Assembly: GCA_947650365.1 (NCBI GenBank) | Contig: CANTAL010000095.1 | Coordinates: 868,001-932,000, forward strand | Reading direction: 5' to 3' | Origin: Chamaelirium japonicum | Taxonomy: Eukaryota; Streptophyta; Magnoliopsida; Liliales; Melanthiaceae | Length of the DNA: 64,000 nt | Shown here: positions 43,105 through 56,682 of the stretch, piece by piece | How the letters are laid out: every line of letters begins with the position of its first letter | How positions within the stretch are numbered: position 1 is the first letter of the stretch | Translations under genes and position numbers: made by a program | Notes under the pieces: generated by a model | The model's input: only the letters and a program-made list of their open reading frames with translations | Told to the model about the DNA's origin: nothing | The model's database searches: none

Positions 43105-44343
43105 CCATTCTAATTCATTCGTACGATCCATTCTAATTCATTATTACGATCTATTCTAATTCATTCGTACGATGTATTCTAATTCATTCGTACGATCCAT
43201 TCTAATTCATTAATACAATCTATTCTAATTCATTCATACAATCCATTCAAATTCTTTCACACGATCCATTCTAATTCCTTCGTACGATCCATTCTAATTC
43301 ATTCGTACGATCCATTCTAATTCATTCATACAATCCATTCTAATTCTTTCACACGATCTATTCTAATTCATTCGTACGATCCATTCTAATTCCTTTGTAC
43401 GATCCATTCTAATTCATTCGTACGATCTATTCTAATTCATTCTTACGATCCATTCTAATTCATTCGTACGATCCATTCTAATTCCCTCGTACGATCCATT
43501 CTAATTCATTCGTACGATCCATTCTAATTCATTCGTACAATCTATTCTAATTCATTCGTACGAATGGATATATTCGTGTGAATGAATTAGAATGGATCGT
43601 ACGAATGAGTAAGAATGGATCGTACGAATGAAATAGAATGGATTGCACGAATGAATTAGAATGGATCGTACGAATGAATTAGAATGGATCCTGTGAAAGA
43701 ATTAGAATGGATTGTATGAATGAATTAGAATGGATCGTACGAATGAATTAGAATTGATCGTACTAGGATCCATTCTAATTCATTCGTACAATCTATTCTA
43801 TTTCATTCGTACGATCCATTCTTACTCATTCGTATGATCCAGTCTAATTCATTCGGACGAATGTATCCATTCTATTTTATTCGTACGATCCATTCTAATT
43901 CATTCGTACGATCCATTCTAATTCATTCATATGATCCATTCTTACTCATTCGTGTGATCCATTCTAATTCATTCGTACGATCCATTCTAATTCATTCGTA
44001 CGATCGATTCTAATTCATTCGCACTATCCATTCTAATTCATTCGTACGATCCATTCTAATTCATTCGTATGATCCATTCTAATTTATTCGTTCAAATATA
44101 TCCATTCTAATTCATTCGTACGATCCATTCTAATTTATTCGCACGATCCATTCTAATTCATTCGCACGAATGTATCCATTCTAATTCATTTGCACGATCC
44201 ATTCTAATTCATTCCTATGATCTATTCTAATTCATTCGTACGATCCATTCTAATTCATTCTAATTCATTCGTACGATCCATTCTACGATCCATTCTAATT
44301 CATTCGTATATTCCATTCTAATTCATTAGCATGATCCATGCTA

Positions 44344-44362
44344 ATGAATTAGAATGGATCGT
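44344..44362 (-). repeat. 19-bp reverse island, copy 2
   Basis: Counterpart of 22977-22995 at a shift of 21,367, with identical flanking variants. Confidence 0.8.
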
Positions 44363-47300
44363 ACGATCCAATCTAATTCATTCATACGATCCATTCTTAC
44401 TCATTCGTATGATCCATTCTAATTCAATCGTACGATCCATTCTAATTCATTCGTACGATCCATTCTAATTTATTCGTACGATCCATTCTAATTCATTCGT
44501 ACGATCCATTCTAATTCCTTCGTACAATCCATTCTAATTCATTCGTACGATCCATTCTAATTCATTTGCGCAATCTATTCTAATTCATTCGTACGATCCA
44601 TTCTAATTCAGTCGTACGATCCATTCTAATTCATTCATACAATCCATTCTAATTTATTCGCACGAATGTATCCATTCTAATTCATTCGTACGATCCATTC
44701 TAATTCATTCGCACAATCTATTCTAATTCCTTCATACGATCCATTCTAATTCATTCGCACGAATGTATCCATTCTAATTCATTCATACGATCCATTCTAC
44801 TTCATTCATACTATCCGTTCTAATTCACTCATAAGATCCATTCTAATTCATTCATACGATCCATTCTAATTCATTTGCACGAATATATCCATTCTAATTC
44901 ATTCGTACGATCCATTCTAATTCCTTCGTACGATCCATTCTAATTCCTTCGTACGATCCATTCTATTTCATTCGTATGATCCATTCTAATTCCTTCGTAC
45001 GATCCATTCTAATTCCTTCGTATCCATTCTAATTCACTCATACGATCCATTCTAATTCATTCGTACGATCCATTCTAATTCATTCATACAATCCATTCTA
45101 ATTCATTCGCACGAATGTATCCATTCTAATTCATTCGTACGATCAGTTCTAATTCATTCACAAAATCTATTTTAATTCACTCATACGATCCATTCTAATT
45201 CATTCACACGAATGTATCCATTCTAATTCATTCATACGATCCATTCTAATTCATTCGTACGATCCATTCTAATTCACTCATACGATCCATTCTAATGCAT
45301 TCATATGATCCATTCTAATTCATTTGCACAAATATATCCATTCTAATTCATTCGTACGATCCATTCTAATTCCTTCGTATGATCCATTCTAATTCATTCG
45401 TACGAGCCATTCTAATTCATTCGTACGATCCATTCTAATTCATTCGTACGAATGGATTAGAATGAATTAGAATGGATCGTACGAATGAATAAGAATGGAT
45501 CGTATGAGTGAATTAGAATGGATACGAAGGAATTAGAATGGATCGTACGAAGGAATTAGAATGGATCATACGAATGAAATAGAATGGATCGTACGAAGGA
45601 ATTAGAATGGATCGTACGAAGGAATTAGAATGGATCGTACGAAGGAATTAGAATGGATCGTACGAATGAATTAGAATGGATATATTCGTGCAAATGAATT
45701 AGAATGGATCGTTTGAATGAATTAGAATGGATCGTATGACTGAATTAGAACGGATAGTACGAATGAAGTAGAATGGATCGTATGAATGAATTAGAATGGA
45801 TACATTCGTGTGAATGAATTAGAATGGATCGTATGAATGAATTAGAATAGATTTTGTGAATGAATTAGAATGGATCGTATGAATGAATTAGAATGGATAC
45901 ATTCGTGCGAAAGAATTAGAATGGATTGTATGAATGAATTAGAATGGATCGTACGAATGAACTAGAATGGATACATTCGTGCGAATGAATTAGAATGGAT
46001 CGTACGAATGAATTAGAATAGATTGCGCGAATGAATTAGAATGGATCGTGCGAATGAAATAGAATGGGTACAAATGAATTAGAATGGATCATACGAATGA
46101 ATTAGAATGACGATCCATTCTTACTCATTCGTATGATCCATTCAAATTTATTCGCACGAATGTATCCATTCTAATTCATTCGTACGTCTAATTCATTCGT
46201 ACGGTCCATTCTAATTCATTCGCACAATCCATTCTATTTCATTTGTACGATCCATTCTAATTCATTGAAACGATCCATTCTAATTCATTCGTACGATCCA
46301 TTCTAATTCATTCGCACGAATGTATCCATGCTAGTTCATTCATACGATCCATTCTAATTCATTCGTACGATCCATTCTAATTCATTTGCACGATCCATTC
46401 TAATTCATTCGTACAATCCATTCTAATTCATTCACACGAATGTATCCATTCTAATTCATTCGTACATACGATCCATTCTAATTCATTCGTACGAATGTAT
46501 CCATTCTAATTCATTTGTATAATCCATTCTATTTCATTCGAACGATCCATTCTTACTCATTTGTATGATCCATTCTAATTCATTCGCACGAATGTACCCA
46601 TTCTAATTCATTCGTACGATCCATTCTAATTCATTCGTATGATCCATTCTAATTTATTCGTTCAAATATATCCATTCTAATTCATTCGTACGATCCATTC
46701 TAATTCATTCGCACGATCCATTCTAATTCATTCGCACGAATGTATCCATTCTAATTCATTTGCACGATCCATTCTAATTCATTCCTATGATCTATTCTAA
46801 TTCATTCGTACGATCCATTCTAATTCATTCGCTCGAATGTATCCATTCTAATTCATTCGTATGATCCATTCTAATTCGTTCATTTGATCAATTCTAATTC
46901 GTTCGTACGATCCATTCTAATTCTTTCGTACGATCCATTCTAAATCCTTCGTATGATCCATTCTAATTCATTCCTACGATCTATTCTAATTCATTCGCTC
47001 GAATATATCCATCCTAATTCATTCATTCGATCCATTCTAATTCATTCGTACGATCCATTCTAATTCATTCGTATGATCCATTCTAATCCATTCGTACGAT
47101 CCATTCTAATTCATTCGTACGATCCATTCTAATTCATTCGCACGAATGTATCCATTCTAGTTCATTCGTACGATCCATTCTATTTCATTCATACAATCCA
47201 TTCTAATTCATTCGTACGATCCATTCTAATTCATTCGCACAAATGTATCCATTCTAATTCATTCGTACGATCCATTCTAATTCATTCGCACGATCCATTC

Positions 47301-50300
47301 TAATTCATTCGTACGATCCATTCTAATTCATTCGCACGAATGTATCCATTCTAGTTCATTCGTACGATCGATTCTAATTCATTCGTACGATCCATTCTAA
47401 TTCATTCGCACGATCCATTCTAATTCATTCGTACGATCCATTCTAATTCATTCGCACGAATGTATCCATTCTAGTTCATTCGTACGATCCATTCTAATTC
47501 ATTCGTACGATCCATTCTAATTCATTTGCACGATCCATTCTAATTCATTCGTACGATCCATTCTAATTCATTCATACGATCCATTCTAATTCATTCGTAC
47601 GATCCATTCTAATTCATTTGCACAATCTATTCTAATTCATTCGTACGAATGGATACAATTGTGTGAATGAATTAGAATGGATCGTACGAACGAGTAAGAA
47701 TGGATCGTACGAATGAAATAGAATGGATTACACGAATGAATTAGAATGGATCGTACGAATGAATTAGAATGGATCGTGTGAAAGAATTAGAATGGATTGT
47801 ATGAATGAATTAGAATGGATCGTACGAATGAATTAGAATGGATCGTACGCATTCGTACGATCCATTCTAATTCCTTCGTAAGATCCATTCTAATTCATTC
47901 GTACGATCCATTCTAATTCATTCGCGCAATCTATTCTAATTCATTCGTACGATCCATTCTAATTCATTCGTACAATCCATTCTAATTCATTCATACAATC
48001 CATTCTAATTTATTCGCACGAATGTATCCATTCTAATTCATTCGTACGATCCATTCTAATTCATTCACACAATCTATTCTAATTCATTCATACGATCCAT
48101 TCTAATTCATTCGCACGAATGTATCCATTCTAGTTCATTCGTACCATCCATTCAAATTCATTCGTACGATCCATTCTAATTCATTCATACGATCTATTCT
48201 AATTCATTCATACAATCCATTCTAATTCTTTCACACGATCCATTACAATTCATTCGTAAGATCCATTCTAATTCATTCGTACGATCCATTCTAATTCATT
48301 CGTACGATCCATTCTAATTCATTCGCACAAATGTATCCATTCTAATTCATTCGTACGATTCATTCTTATTCATTCGTATGATCCATTCTAATTCATTCGT
48401 ACGATCCATTCTAATCCATTCGTACGATCCATTCTAATTCATTCGCATGAATGTAACCATTCTAATTCATTCATTTGATCCATTCTAATTCATTCATACG
48501 ATCCGTTCTAATTCATTCGTTCGATCCATTCTAATTCATTCGCACGAATGTATCCATTCTAATTCATTCATACGATCCATTCTAATTCATTCGTACGGTC
48601 TATTCTAATTCATTCGCACAATCCATTCTAATTCATTCGTACGATCCATTCTAATTCATTCTAATTCTTTCACACGATCCATTCTAATCCATTCTAATTC
48701 TTTCACACGATCCATTCTAATTCATTCGTACGTTCCATTCTAATTCATTAGCACGATCCATGTTAATTTATTCGTTCGATCAATTCTAATTCATTAGCAC
48801 GATCCATTCTAATTCATTCGTACGATCCATTCTAATTCATTCGTACGATCTATTCGAATTCATTCGCACGATCCATTCTAATTCATTCATAGGATCCATT
48901 CTATTTCATTCATACGATCTATTCTAATTCTTTCGCACGAATATATCCATTCTAATTCATTCGCATGAATGTATCCATTCTAATTCATTCGTACGATCCA
49001 TTCTAATTCATTCGCATGAATGTAACCACTCTAATTCATTCATTTGATCCATTCTAATTCATTCGTACGATCCATTCTAATTCATTCGTCCGATCCATTC
49101 TAATTCATTCGCACGAATGTATCCATTCTAATTCATTCGTATGATCCATTCTAATTCTTTCGTACGATCCATTCTAATTCATTCATAAGATCCATTCTAA
49201 TTCATTCGTACGATCCATTCTAATTCATTTGTACGATCCATTCTAATTCATTCGCACGAATGTATCCATTCTAGTTAATTCGTACGATCCATTCTAATTC
49301 ATTCGTACGATCCATTCTAATTCATTCGCACGATCCATTCTAATACATTCGTACGGTCAATTCTAATTCATTCGCACGAATGTATCCATTCTATTTCATT
49401 CATACGATCCATTCTAATTCATTCGTACGATCCATTCTACTTCATGCGAATGAATTAGAATGGATCGTACGAATGGATTAGAATGGATCGTATGAATGTA
49501 TTAGAATGGATACATTCGAGCGAATGAATTAGAATGGATCGTACGAATGAATTAGAATGGATCGTACGAATGGATTAGAATGGATCCTACGAATGGATTA
49601 GAATGGATACCTTTGTGCATATGAATTAGAATGGATCGTACGAATGAATTAGAATGTATCATATTAATGAATTAGAATGGATCGTACGAATGAATTAGAA
49701 TGGATACATTCGTGCGAATGAATTAGAATGGATCGTGCGAATCAATTAGACTGGATCGTGCGAATGAATAAGAATAGATCATACGAATGAATTAGAATGG
49801 ATCGTACGAAGGAATTAGAATGGATCATATGAATGAAATAGAATGGATCGTACGAAGGAATTAGAATGGATCGTACGAAGGAATTAGAATTGATCGTACG
49901 AAGGAATTAGAATGGATCGTACGAAGGAATTAGAATGGATCGTACGAAGGAATTAGAATGGATATATTCGTGCAAATGAATTAGAATGGATCGTATGAAT
50001 GAATTAGAATGGATCGTATGAGTGAATTAGAACGGATAGTACGAATGAAGTAGAATGGATCGTATGAATGAATTAGAATGGATACATTCGTGCGAATGAA
50101 TTAGAATGGATCTTATGAATGAATTAGAATAGATTGTGCGAATGAATTAGAATGGATCGTACGAATGAATTAGAATGGTTACATTCGTGCGAATAAATTA
50201 GAATGGATTGTATGAATGAATTAGAATGGATCGTACGAATGAATTAGAATGGATCGTACGAATAAATTAGAATAGATTGCGCGAATGAATTAGAATGGAT

Positions 50301-52632
50301 CGTACGAATGAATTAGAATGGATCGTACGAAGGAATTAGAATGGATCGTACGAATGCGTACGATCCATTCTAATTCCTTCGTACGATCCATTCTAATTCA
50401 TTCGTACGATCCATTCTAATTCATTCATACAATCCATTCTAATTCTTTCACACGATCCATTCTAATTCATTCGTACGATCCATTCTAATTCATTCGTGCA
50501 ATCCATTCTATTTCATTCGTACGATCCATTCTTACTCATTCGTACGATCCATTCTAATTCATTCACACGAATGCATCCACTCGTACGAATGAATTAGAAT
50601 AGATTGTACGAATGAATTAGAATGGATCGTACGAATGAATTAGAATGGATCATACGAAGGAATTAGAATAGATCGTACGAATTAATTAGAATGGATCGTA
50701 CGAATGAATTAGAATAGATCGTACGAATGAATTAGAATGGATCGTACAAAGGAATTAGAATGGATCGTACGAATGAATTAGAATGGATATATTCGTGCAA
50801 ATGAATTAGAATGATCGTATGAATGTATTAGAATGGATCGTATGAGTGAATTAGAATGGATCGCATGAATGAATTAGAATGGATCATATGAATGAATTAG
50901 AATGGATACATTCGTGCGAATGAATTAGAATTGATCGTACGAATGAATTAGAATGGATCGTGCCAATGAATTAGAATGGATCGTACGAATGAATTAGAAT
51001 GGATCGTACGAATGAACTAGAATGGATACATTCGTGCGAATGAATTAGAATGGATCGTACGAATGAATTAGAATGGATCGTACGAATGAATAAATTAGAA
51101 TGGATTGTGGGAATGAATTAGAATGGATTGTACGAATGAATTAGAATGAATTAGCACAAATGAATTAGAATGGATACATTTGTACGATCCATTCTAATTC
51201 ATTCGTACAATCCATTCTATTTCATTAGTACGATCCATTCTTACTCATTCGTATGATCCATTCTAATTCATTCGCACGAATGTATCCATTCTTATTCATT
51301 CATACAATCCATTCTAATTCATTCCGTACCATCCATTCTAATTCATTCGCATGAATGTAACCATTCTAATTCATTCATTTGATCCATTCTAATTCATTCG
51401 TACGATCCATTCTAATTCATTCGTCCGAACCATTCTAATTCATTCGCTCGAATGTATCCATTCTAATTCATTCGTACGATCCATTCTAATTCATTTGTAC
51501 GATCCATTCTAATTCATTCGTAAGATCCATTCTAATTCAATCGTACGATCCATTCTAATTCATTCGTACGATCCATTCTAATCCATTCGTACGATCCATT
51601 CTAATTCATTCGCATGAATGTAACCATTCTAATTCATTCATTTGATCCAATCTAATTCATTCGTACAATCTATTCTAATTCATTCGTACATTCCATTCTA
51701 ATTCATTCGTACGATCCATTCTAATTCATTCATCCGATCCATTCTAATTCATTCGCACGAATGTATCCATTCTAATACATTCGTACGATCCATTCTAATC
51801 CATTCTAATTCTTTCACAAAATCTATTCTAATTCATTCATACGATCCATTCTAATTCATTCACACGAATGTATCTATTCTAATTCATTCATACGATCCAT
51901 TCTATTCATTCGTACGATTCATTCTTACTCATTGGTACGATCCATTCTAATTCATTCGCACGATCCATTCTAATTCATTCGTACGATCCATTCTAATTCA
52001 TTCGTACGATCCATTCTAATTCATTCGTACGATCCATTCTAATTCATACGATTCAATCTAATTCATTCTAATTCGTACGATCCATTCTAATTCATTCGCA
52101 TGAATGTAACCATTCTAATTCATTCATTTGATCCATTCTAATTCATTCGTATGATCCATTCTAATTCATTCGTCCGATCCATTCTAATCCATTCACACGA
52201 ATGTAACATTTCTAATTCATTCGTACGATTCATTCTAAATCATTCGTACGATCCATTCTAATTCATTCGTAAGATCCATTCTAATTCATTCGTACGATCC
52301 ATTCTAATTCATTCGTACGATCCATTCTAATTCATTCGCACGAATGTATCCATTCTAGTTCATTCGTACGATCCATTCTAATTTATTCGTCCGATCCATT
52401 CTAATTCATTCGCACGAATGTATCCATTCTAATTCATTCGTACGATCCATTCTAATTCATTCGTACGATCCATTCTAATTCATTCGTACGATCTATTCTA
52501 ATTCATTCGTACGATCCATTCTTACTCATTCGTACGATCCATTCTTACTCATTCGTATGATCCATTCTAATTCATTCGCACGAATGTATCCATTCTAATT
52601 CATTCATACAATCTATTCTAATTCATTCCGTA

Positions 52633-52684
52633 CGATCCATTCTAATTCATTCGTACGATCGTACGAATGAATTAGAATGGATCG
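52633..52684. repeat. 52-bp perfect palindrome at a forward-to-reverse switch
   Basis: The left arm CGATCCATTCTAATTCATTC+GTACGA is mirrored exactly by the right arm, centred on CGATCG (52658/52659), with no spacer. The matching site in copy 1 (centre 31291/31292) has TTTGTACG instead of TTCGTACG, so its perfect core is only 12 bp. Beyond the perfect core, forward units on the left face reverse units on the right for over a kilobase. Confidence 0.92.
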
Positions 52685-53839
52685 GATGAATGAATTAGAA
52701 TGGATCATACAAATGAGTAAGAATGGATCGTACGAATGAAATAGAATGGATTATACGAATGAATTAGAATGGATCGTGCGAATGAATTTGAATGGTTCAT
52801 ACGAATGAATTAGAACGGATCGTGCTAATGAATTAGAATTGATCGTACGAATGAAATAGAATGGATTATACGAATGATTTAGAATGGATCGTACGAATGA
52901 ATTAGAATGGATCGTACGAATGATTTAGAATGGATACATTCGTGCGAATGAATTAGAATGGATCATACGAATGAGTAAGAATGGATCGTACGAATGAAAT
53001 AGAATGGATTGTACGAATGAATTAGAATGGATTCGTATGAATGAATTAGAATGGATACATTCGTGCGAATGAATTAGAATGGATCGTACCAATGAGTAAG
53101 AATGGATCGTACGAATGAAATAGAATGGATTGTGCGAATGAATTAGAATGGATCGTACGAATGAATTAGAATGGATCGTGTGAAAGAATTAGAATGGATT
53201 GTATGAATAAATTAGAAAAGATCGTATGAATGAATTAGAATGGATCGTACGAATGAATTAGAATGGATACATTCGTGCGAATGAATTAGAATGGATACAT
53301 TCATGCGAAAGAATTAGAATAGATCGTATGAATGAATTAGAATGGATCCTATGAATGAATTAGATTGGATCGTGCGAATGAATTAGAATGGATCGTACGA
53401 ATGAATTAGAATGGATCGTGCTAATGAATTAGAATTGATCGAACGAATGAATTAGCATGGATCGTGCAAATGAATTAGAATGGAACGTACGAATGAATTA
53501 GAATGGATCGTGTGAAAGAATTAGAATGGATTGTATGAATGAATTAGAATGGATCGTACGAATGAATTAGAATGGATCGTGTGAAAGAATTTGAATGGAT
53601 TGTATGAATGAATTAGAATAGATTGTATGAATGAATTAGAATGGATCGTACGAATGAATTAGAATAGATCGTAATAATGAATTAGAATGGATCGTACGAA
53701 TGAATTAGAATGGATCGTGTGAAAGAATTAGAATGGATCGTAAGAATGAATTAGAATGGATCGTGCGAATGAATTAGAATGGATCATACGAATGAATTAG
53801 AATGGATCGTGCTAATGAATTAGAATTGATCGAACAAAT

Positions 53840-53880
53840 GAATTAGCATGGATCGTGCATTCGTACGATCCATTCTAATT
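53840..53880. other. Recurrent reverse-to-forward junction, family J7 (three sites)
   Basis: GCATGGATCGTGCATTCGTA then CGATCC. The joins are near 53858, 57391 and 59521, all in the right flank. They are preceded by the GAATTGATCGAAC marker and followed by CGTAAGATCC. Confidence 0.83.
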
Positions 53881-54286
53881 CATTCGTAAGATCCATTCTA
53901 ATTCATTCGTACGATCCATTCTAATTCATTCGTACGATCCATTCTAATTCATTCGCATGAATGTATCCATTCTAGTTCATTCGTACGATCCATTCTAATT
54001 CATTCGTACGATCCATTGTAATTCATTCATACGATCTATTCTAATTTATTCATACAATCCATTCTAATTCTTTCACACGATCCATTCTAATTCATTCGTA
54101 TGATCCATTCTAATTCATTCGTACGATCCATTCCAATTCATTTGTACGATCCATTCTAATTCATTCGTACAATCCATTCTATTTCATTCGTACGATCCAT
54201 TCTTACTCATTCGTATGATCCATTCTAATTCATTCACACGAATGTATCCATTCTAATTCATTCATACAATCCATTCTAATTCATTC

Positions 54287-54346
54287 CGTACGATCCATTC
54301 TAATTCATTCGTACGATCGTACGAATGAATTAGAATGGATCGTACG
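54287..54346. repeat. 60-bp perfect palindrome at a forward-to-reverse switch
   Basis: This is the longest perfect palindrome I found. It is centred on CGATCG (54316/54317), and each 30-base arm runs from CGTACGATCC through TAATTCATTC to GTACGA at the centre. It uses the same CGATCG junction type as 52658 and 31291. The CCGTACGATCC on the outer left side is also shared by all three, so they are copies of one event. Confidence 0.92.
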
Positions 54347-54665
54347 AATGAATTAGAATAGATTGTACGAATTAATTAGAATGGATCCAACGAATGAATT
54401 AGAATGGATCGTGTGAAAGAATTAGAATGGATCGTACAAATGAATTAGAATGAATCGTACGAATGAATTAGAATGGATCATACGAATGAGAAAGAATGGA
54501 TCGTACAAATGAAATAGAATGGATTGTACGAATGAATTAGAATGGATCGTACGAATGAATTAGAATGGATCGTGTGAAAGAATTAGAATGCATTGTATGA
54601 ATGAATTAGAATGGATCGTATGAATGAATTAGAATGGATCGTGCGAATGAATTCGAATGGATCGC

Positions 54666-54678
54666 ATGATCCATTCGA
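54666..54678 (+). repeat. 13-bp forward island inside a reverse block
   Basis: The text reads GGATCGCATGATCCATTCG then AATAGAATGGTTCG. A partial forward unit (ATGATCCATTCGA) sits between reverse units. It is too short to contain a whole 23-mer. Confidence 0.65.
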
Positions 54679-56642
54679 ATAGAATGGTTCGTATGAATGA
54701 ATTAGAATGGATCGGGCGAATAAATTAGAATGGATTGTAGGAATGAATTAGAATGGATCGTATGAATGAATTAGAATGGATCGTACGAATGAATTAGAAT
54801 GGATACATTTGTGCGAATGAATTAGAATAGATCGTACGAATGAATTAGAATGGATCGTATGAATGAATTAGAATGGATCGTACGAATGAACTAGAATGGA
54901 TACAGTCGTGCGAATGAATTAGAATGGATCGTACGAATGAATTAGAATGGATCGTACGAATGGATTAGAATGGATCATACGAATGAATTAGAATGGATCG
55001 TGCGAATGAATTAGAATGGATCAAACGAATGAATTAGAATGGATATATTCGAGCGAATGAATTAGAATAGATCGTAGGAATGAATTAGAATGGATCATAC
55101 GAATGAGTAAGAATGGATCGTACGAATGAAATAGAATGGATTGTACGAATGAATTAGAATGGATACATTCGTGCGAATGAATTAGAATGGATCGTACGAA
55201 TGAATTAGAATGGATCGTACGAATGAATTAGAATGGATCTTACGAATGAATTAGAATGGATCGTACGAATGGATTAGAATGGATACATTCGTGCGAATGA
55301 TTAGAATAGATTGTATGAATGCATTAGAATGGATCGTACGAATGAATTAGAATGGATCGTACGAATGAATTAGAATGGATCGTACGAATGGATTAGAATG
55401 GATTGTACGAATGAATTAGAATGGATCCTACGAATGAATTATAATGGATCGTGTGAAAGAATTAGAATGGATTGTATGAATGAATTAGAATGGATCGTAT
55501 GAATGAATTAGAATGGATCGTGCGAATGAATTCGAATGGATCGTACGAATTCATTCTTATTCATTCATAAAATCCATTCTAATTCTTTCACACGATCCAT
55601 TCTAATTCATTCGTACGTTCCATTCTAATTCATTAGCACGATCCATGCTAATTCATTTCTTCGATCAATTCTAATTCATTTGCACGATCCATTCTAATTC
55701 ATTCATACGATCCATTCTAATTCATTCATACAATCCATTCTAATTCTTTCACACGATCCATTCTAATTCATTCGTACGATCCATTCTAATTCATTCATAC
55801 AATCTATTCTAATCCATTCGTACGATCCATTCTAATTCATTCGTACGATCCATTCTAATTCATTCATACGATCCATTCTAATTCATTCATACAATCCATT
55901 CTAATTCATTCGCACGAATGTATCCATTCTAATCCATTCGTACGATCCATTCTAATTCATTCGTACGATCTATTCTAATTCATTCGTCTGATCCATTCTA
56001 ATTTATTCGCACGAATGTATCCATTCTAATTCATTCGTACGATCCATTCTAATTCATTCGTACGATCCATTCTAATTAATTCGTATGATACATTCTAATT
56101 CATTTGTACGATCCATTCTAATTCATTCGTACGAATCCATTCTAATTCATTCGTACAATCTGTTCAATTTCATTCGTACGATCCATTCTTACTCATTCGT
56201 ATGATCCATTCTAATTCATTCGGACAAATGTATCCATTCTAATTTATTCGTACGATCCATTCTAATTCATTCGTACGATCCATTCTAATTCATTCGCTCG
56301 AATGTATCCATTCTAATCCATTCATACGATCCATTCTAATCCATTCGTACGATCCATTCTAATTCATTCACATGAATGTAACCATTCAAATTCATTCATT
56401 TGATCCATTCTAATTCATTCGTATGATCCATTCTAATTAATTAGCGCGATCCATGCTAATTCATTCGTTCGATCAATTCTAATTCATTAGCACGATCCAT
56501 TCTAATTCATTCGTACGATCCATTCTAATTCATTCACACGATCCATTCTAATTCATTCATAGGATCCATTCTAATTCATTTATACGATCTATTCTAATTC
56601 ATTCGCACGAATGTATCCATTCTAATTCATTCGCATGAATGT

Positions 56643-56682
56643 ATCCATTCTAATTCATTCGTACGAATGAATTAGAATGGAT
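56643..56682. repeat. 40-bp perfect palindrome at a forward-to-reverse switch
   Basis: The left arm ATCCATTCTAATTCATTC+GT is mirrored exactly around the centre of GTAC (56662/56663). This junction uses CATTCGTACGAATG as its core, a different join from the CGATCG type. Confidence 0.92.

Larger units (their letters stand above)
32144..53487. repeat. Higher-order repeat unit, copy 2 (21,344 bp)
   Basis: This is a direct head-to-tail copy of 11410-32143. Forward blocks: 32145-34034, 35245-36011, 36621-37379, 38073-39281, 41565-42331, 42945-43559, 43765-45447, 46111-47644, 47850-49446, 50357-50584 and 51181-52658. The intervening blocks are reverse. The block order is identical to copy 1. The shift between matching points runs 20,734, then 20,854, 20,847, 20,824, 20,755, 21,367, 21,390, 21,367 and 21,344 from left to right. 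After 53492 the sequence departs from copy 1 and continues as reverse units of the right flank. Confidence 0.9.

Noticed and set aside
11410-53487. Two copies as a pure assembly artefact (the same reads used twice)
   Set aside because: The copies differ by scattered base changes and eight indels including a private 612-bp duplication, so they are not identical text. Alternative haplotypes joined in tandem cannot be excluded from the sequence alone.
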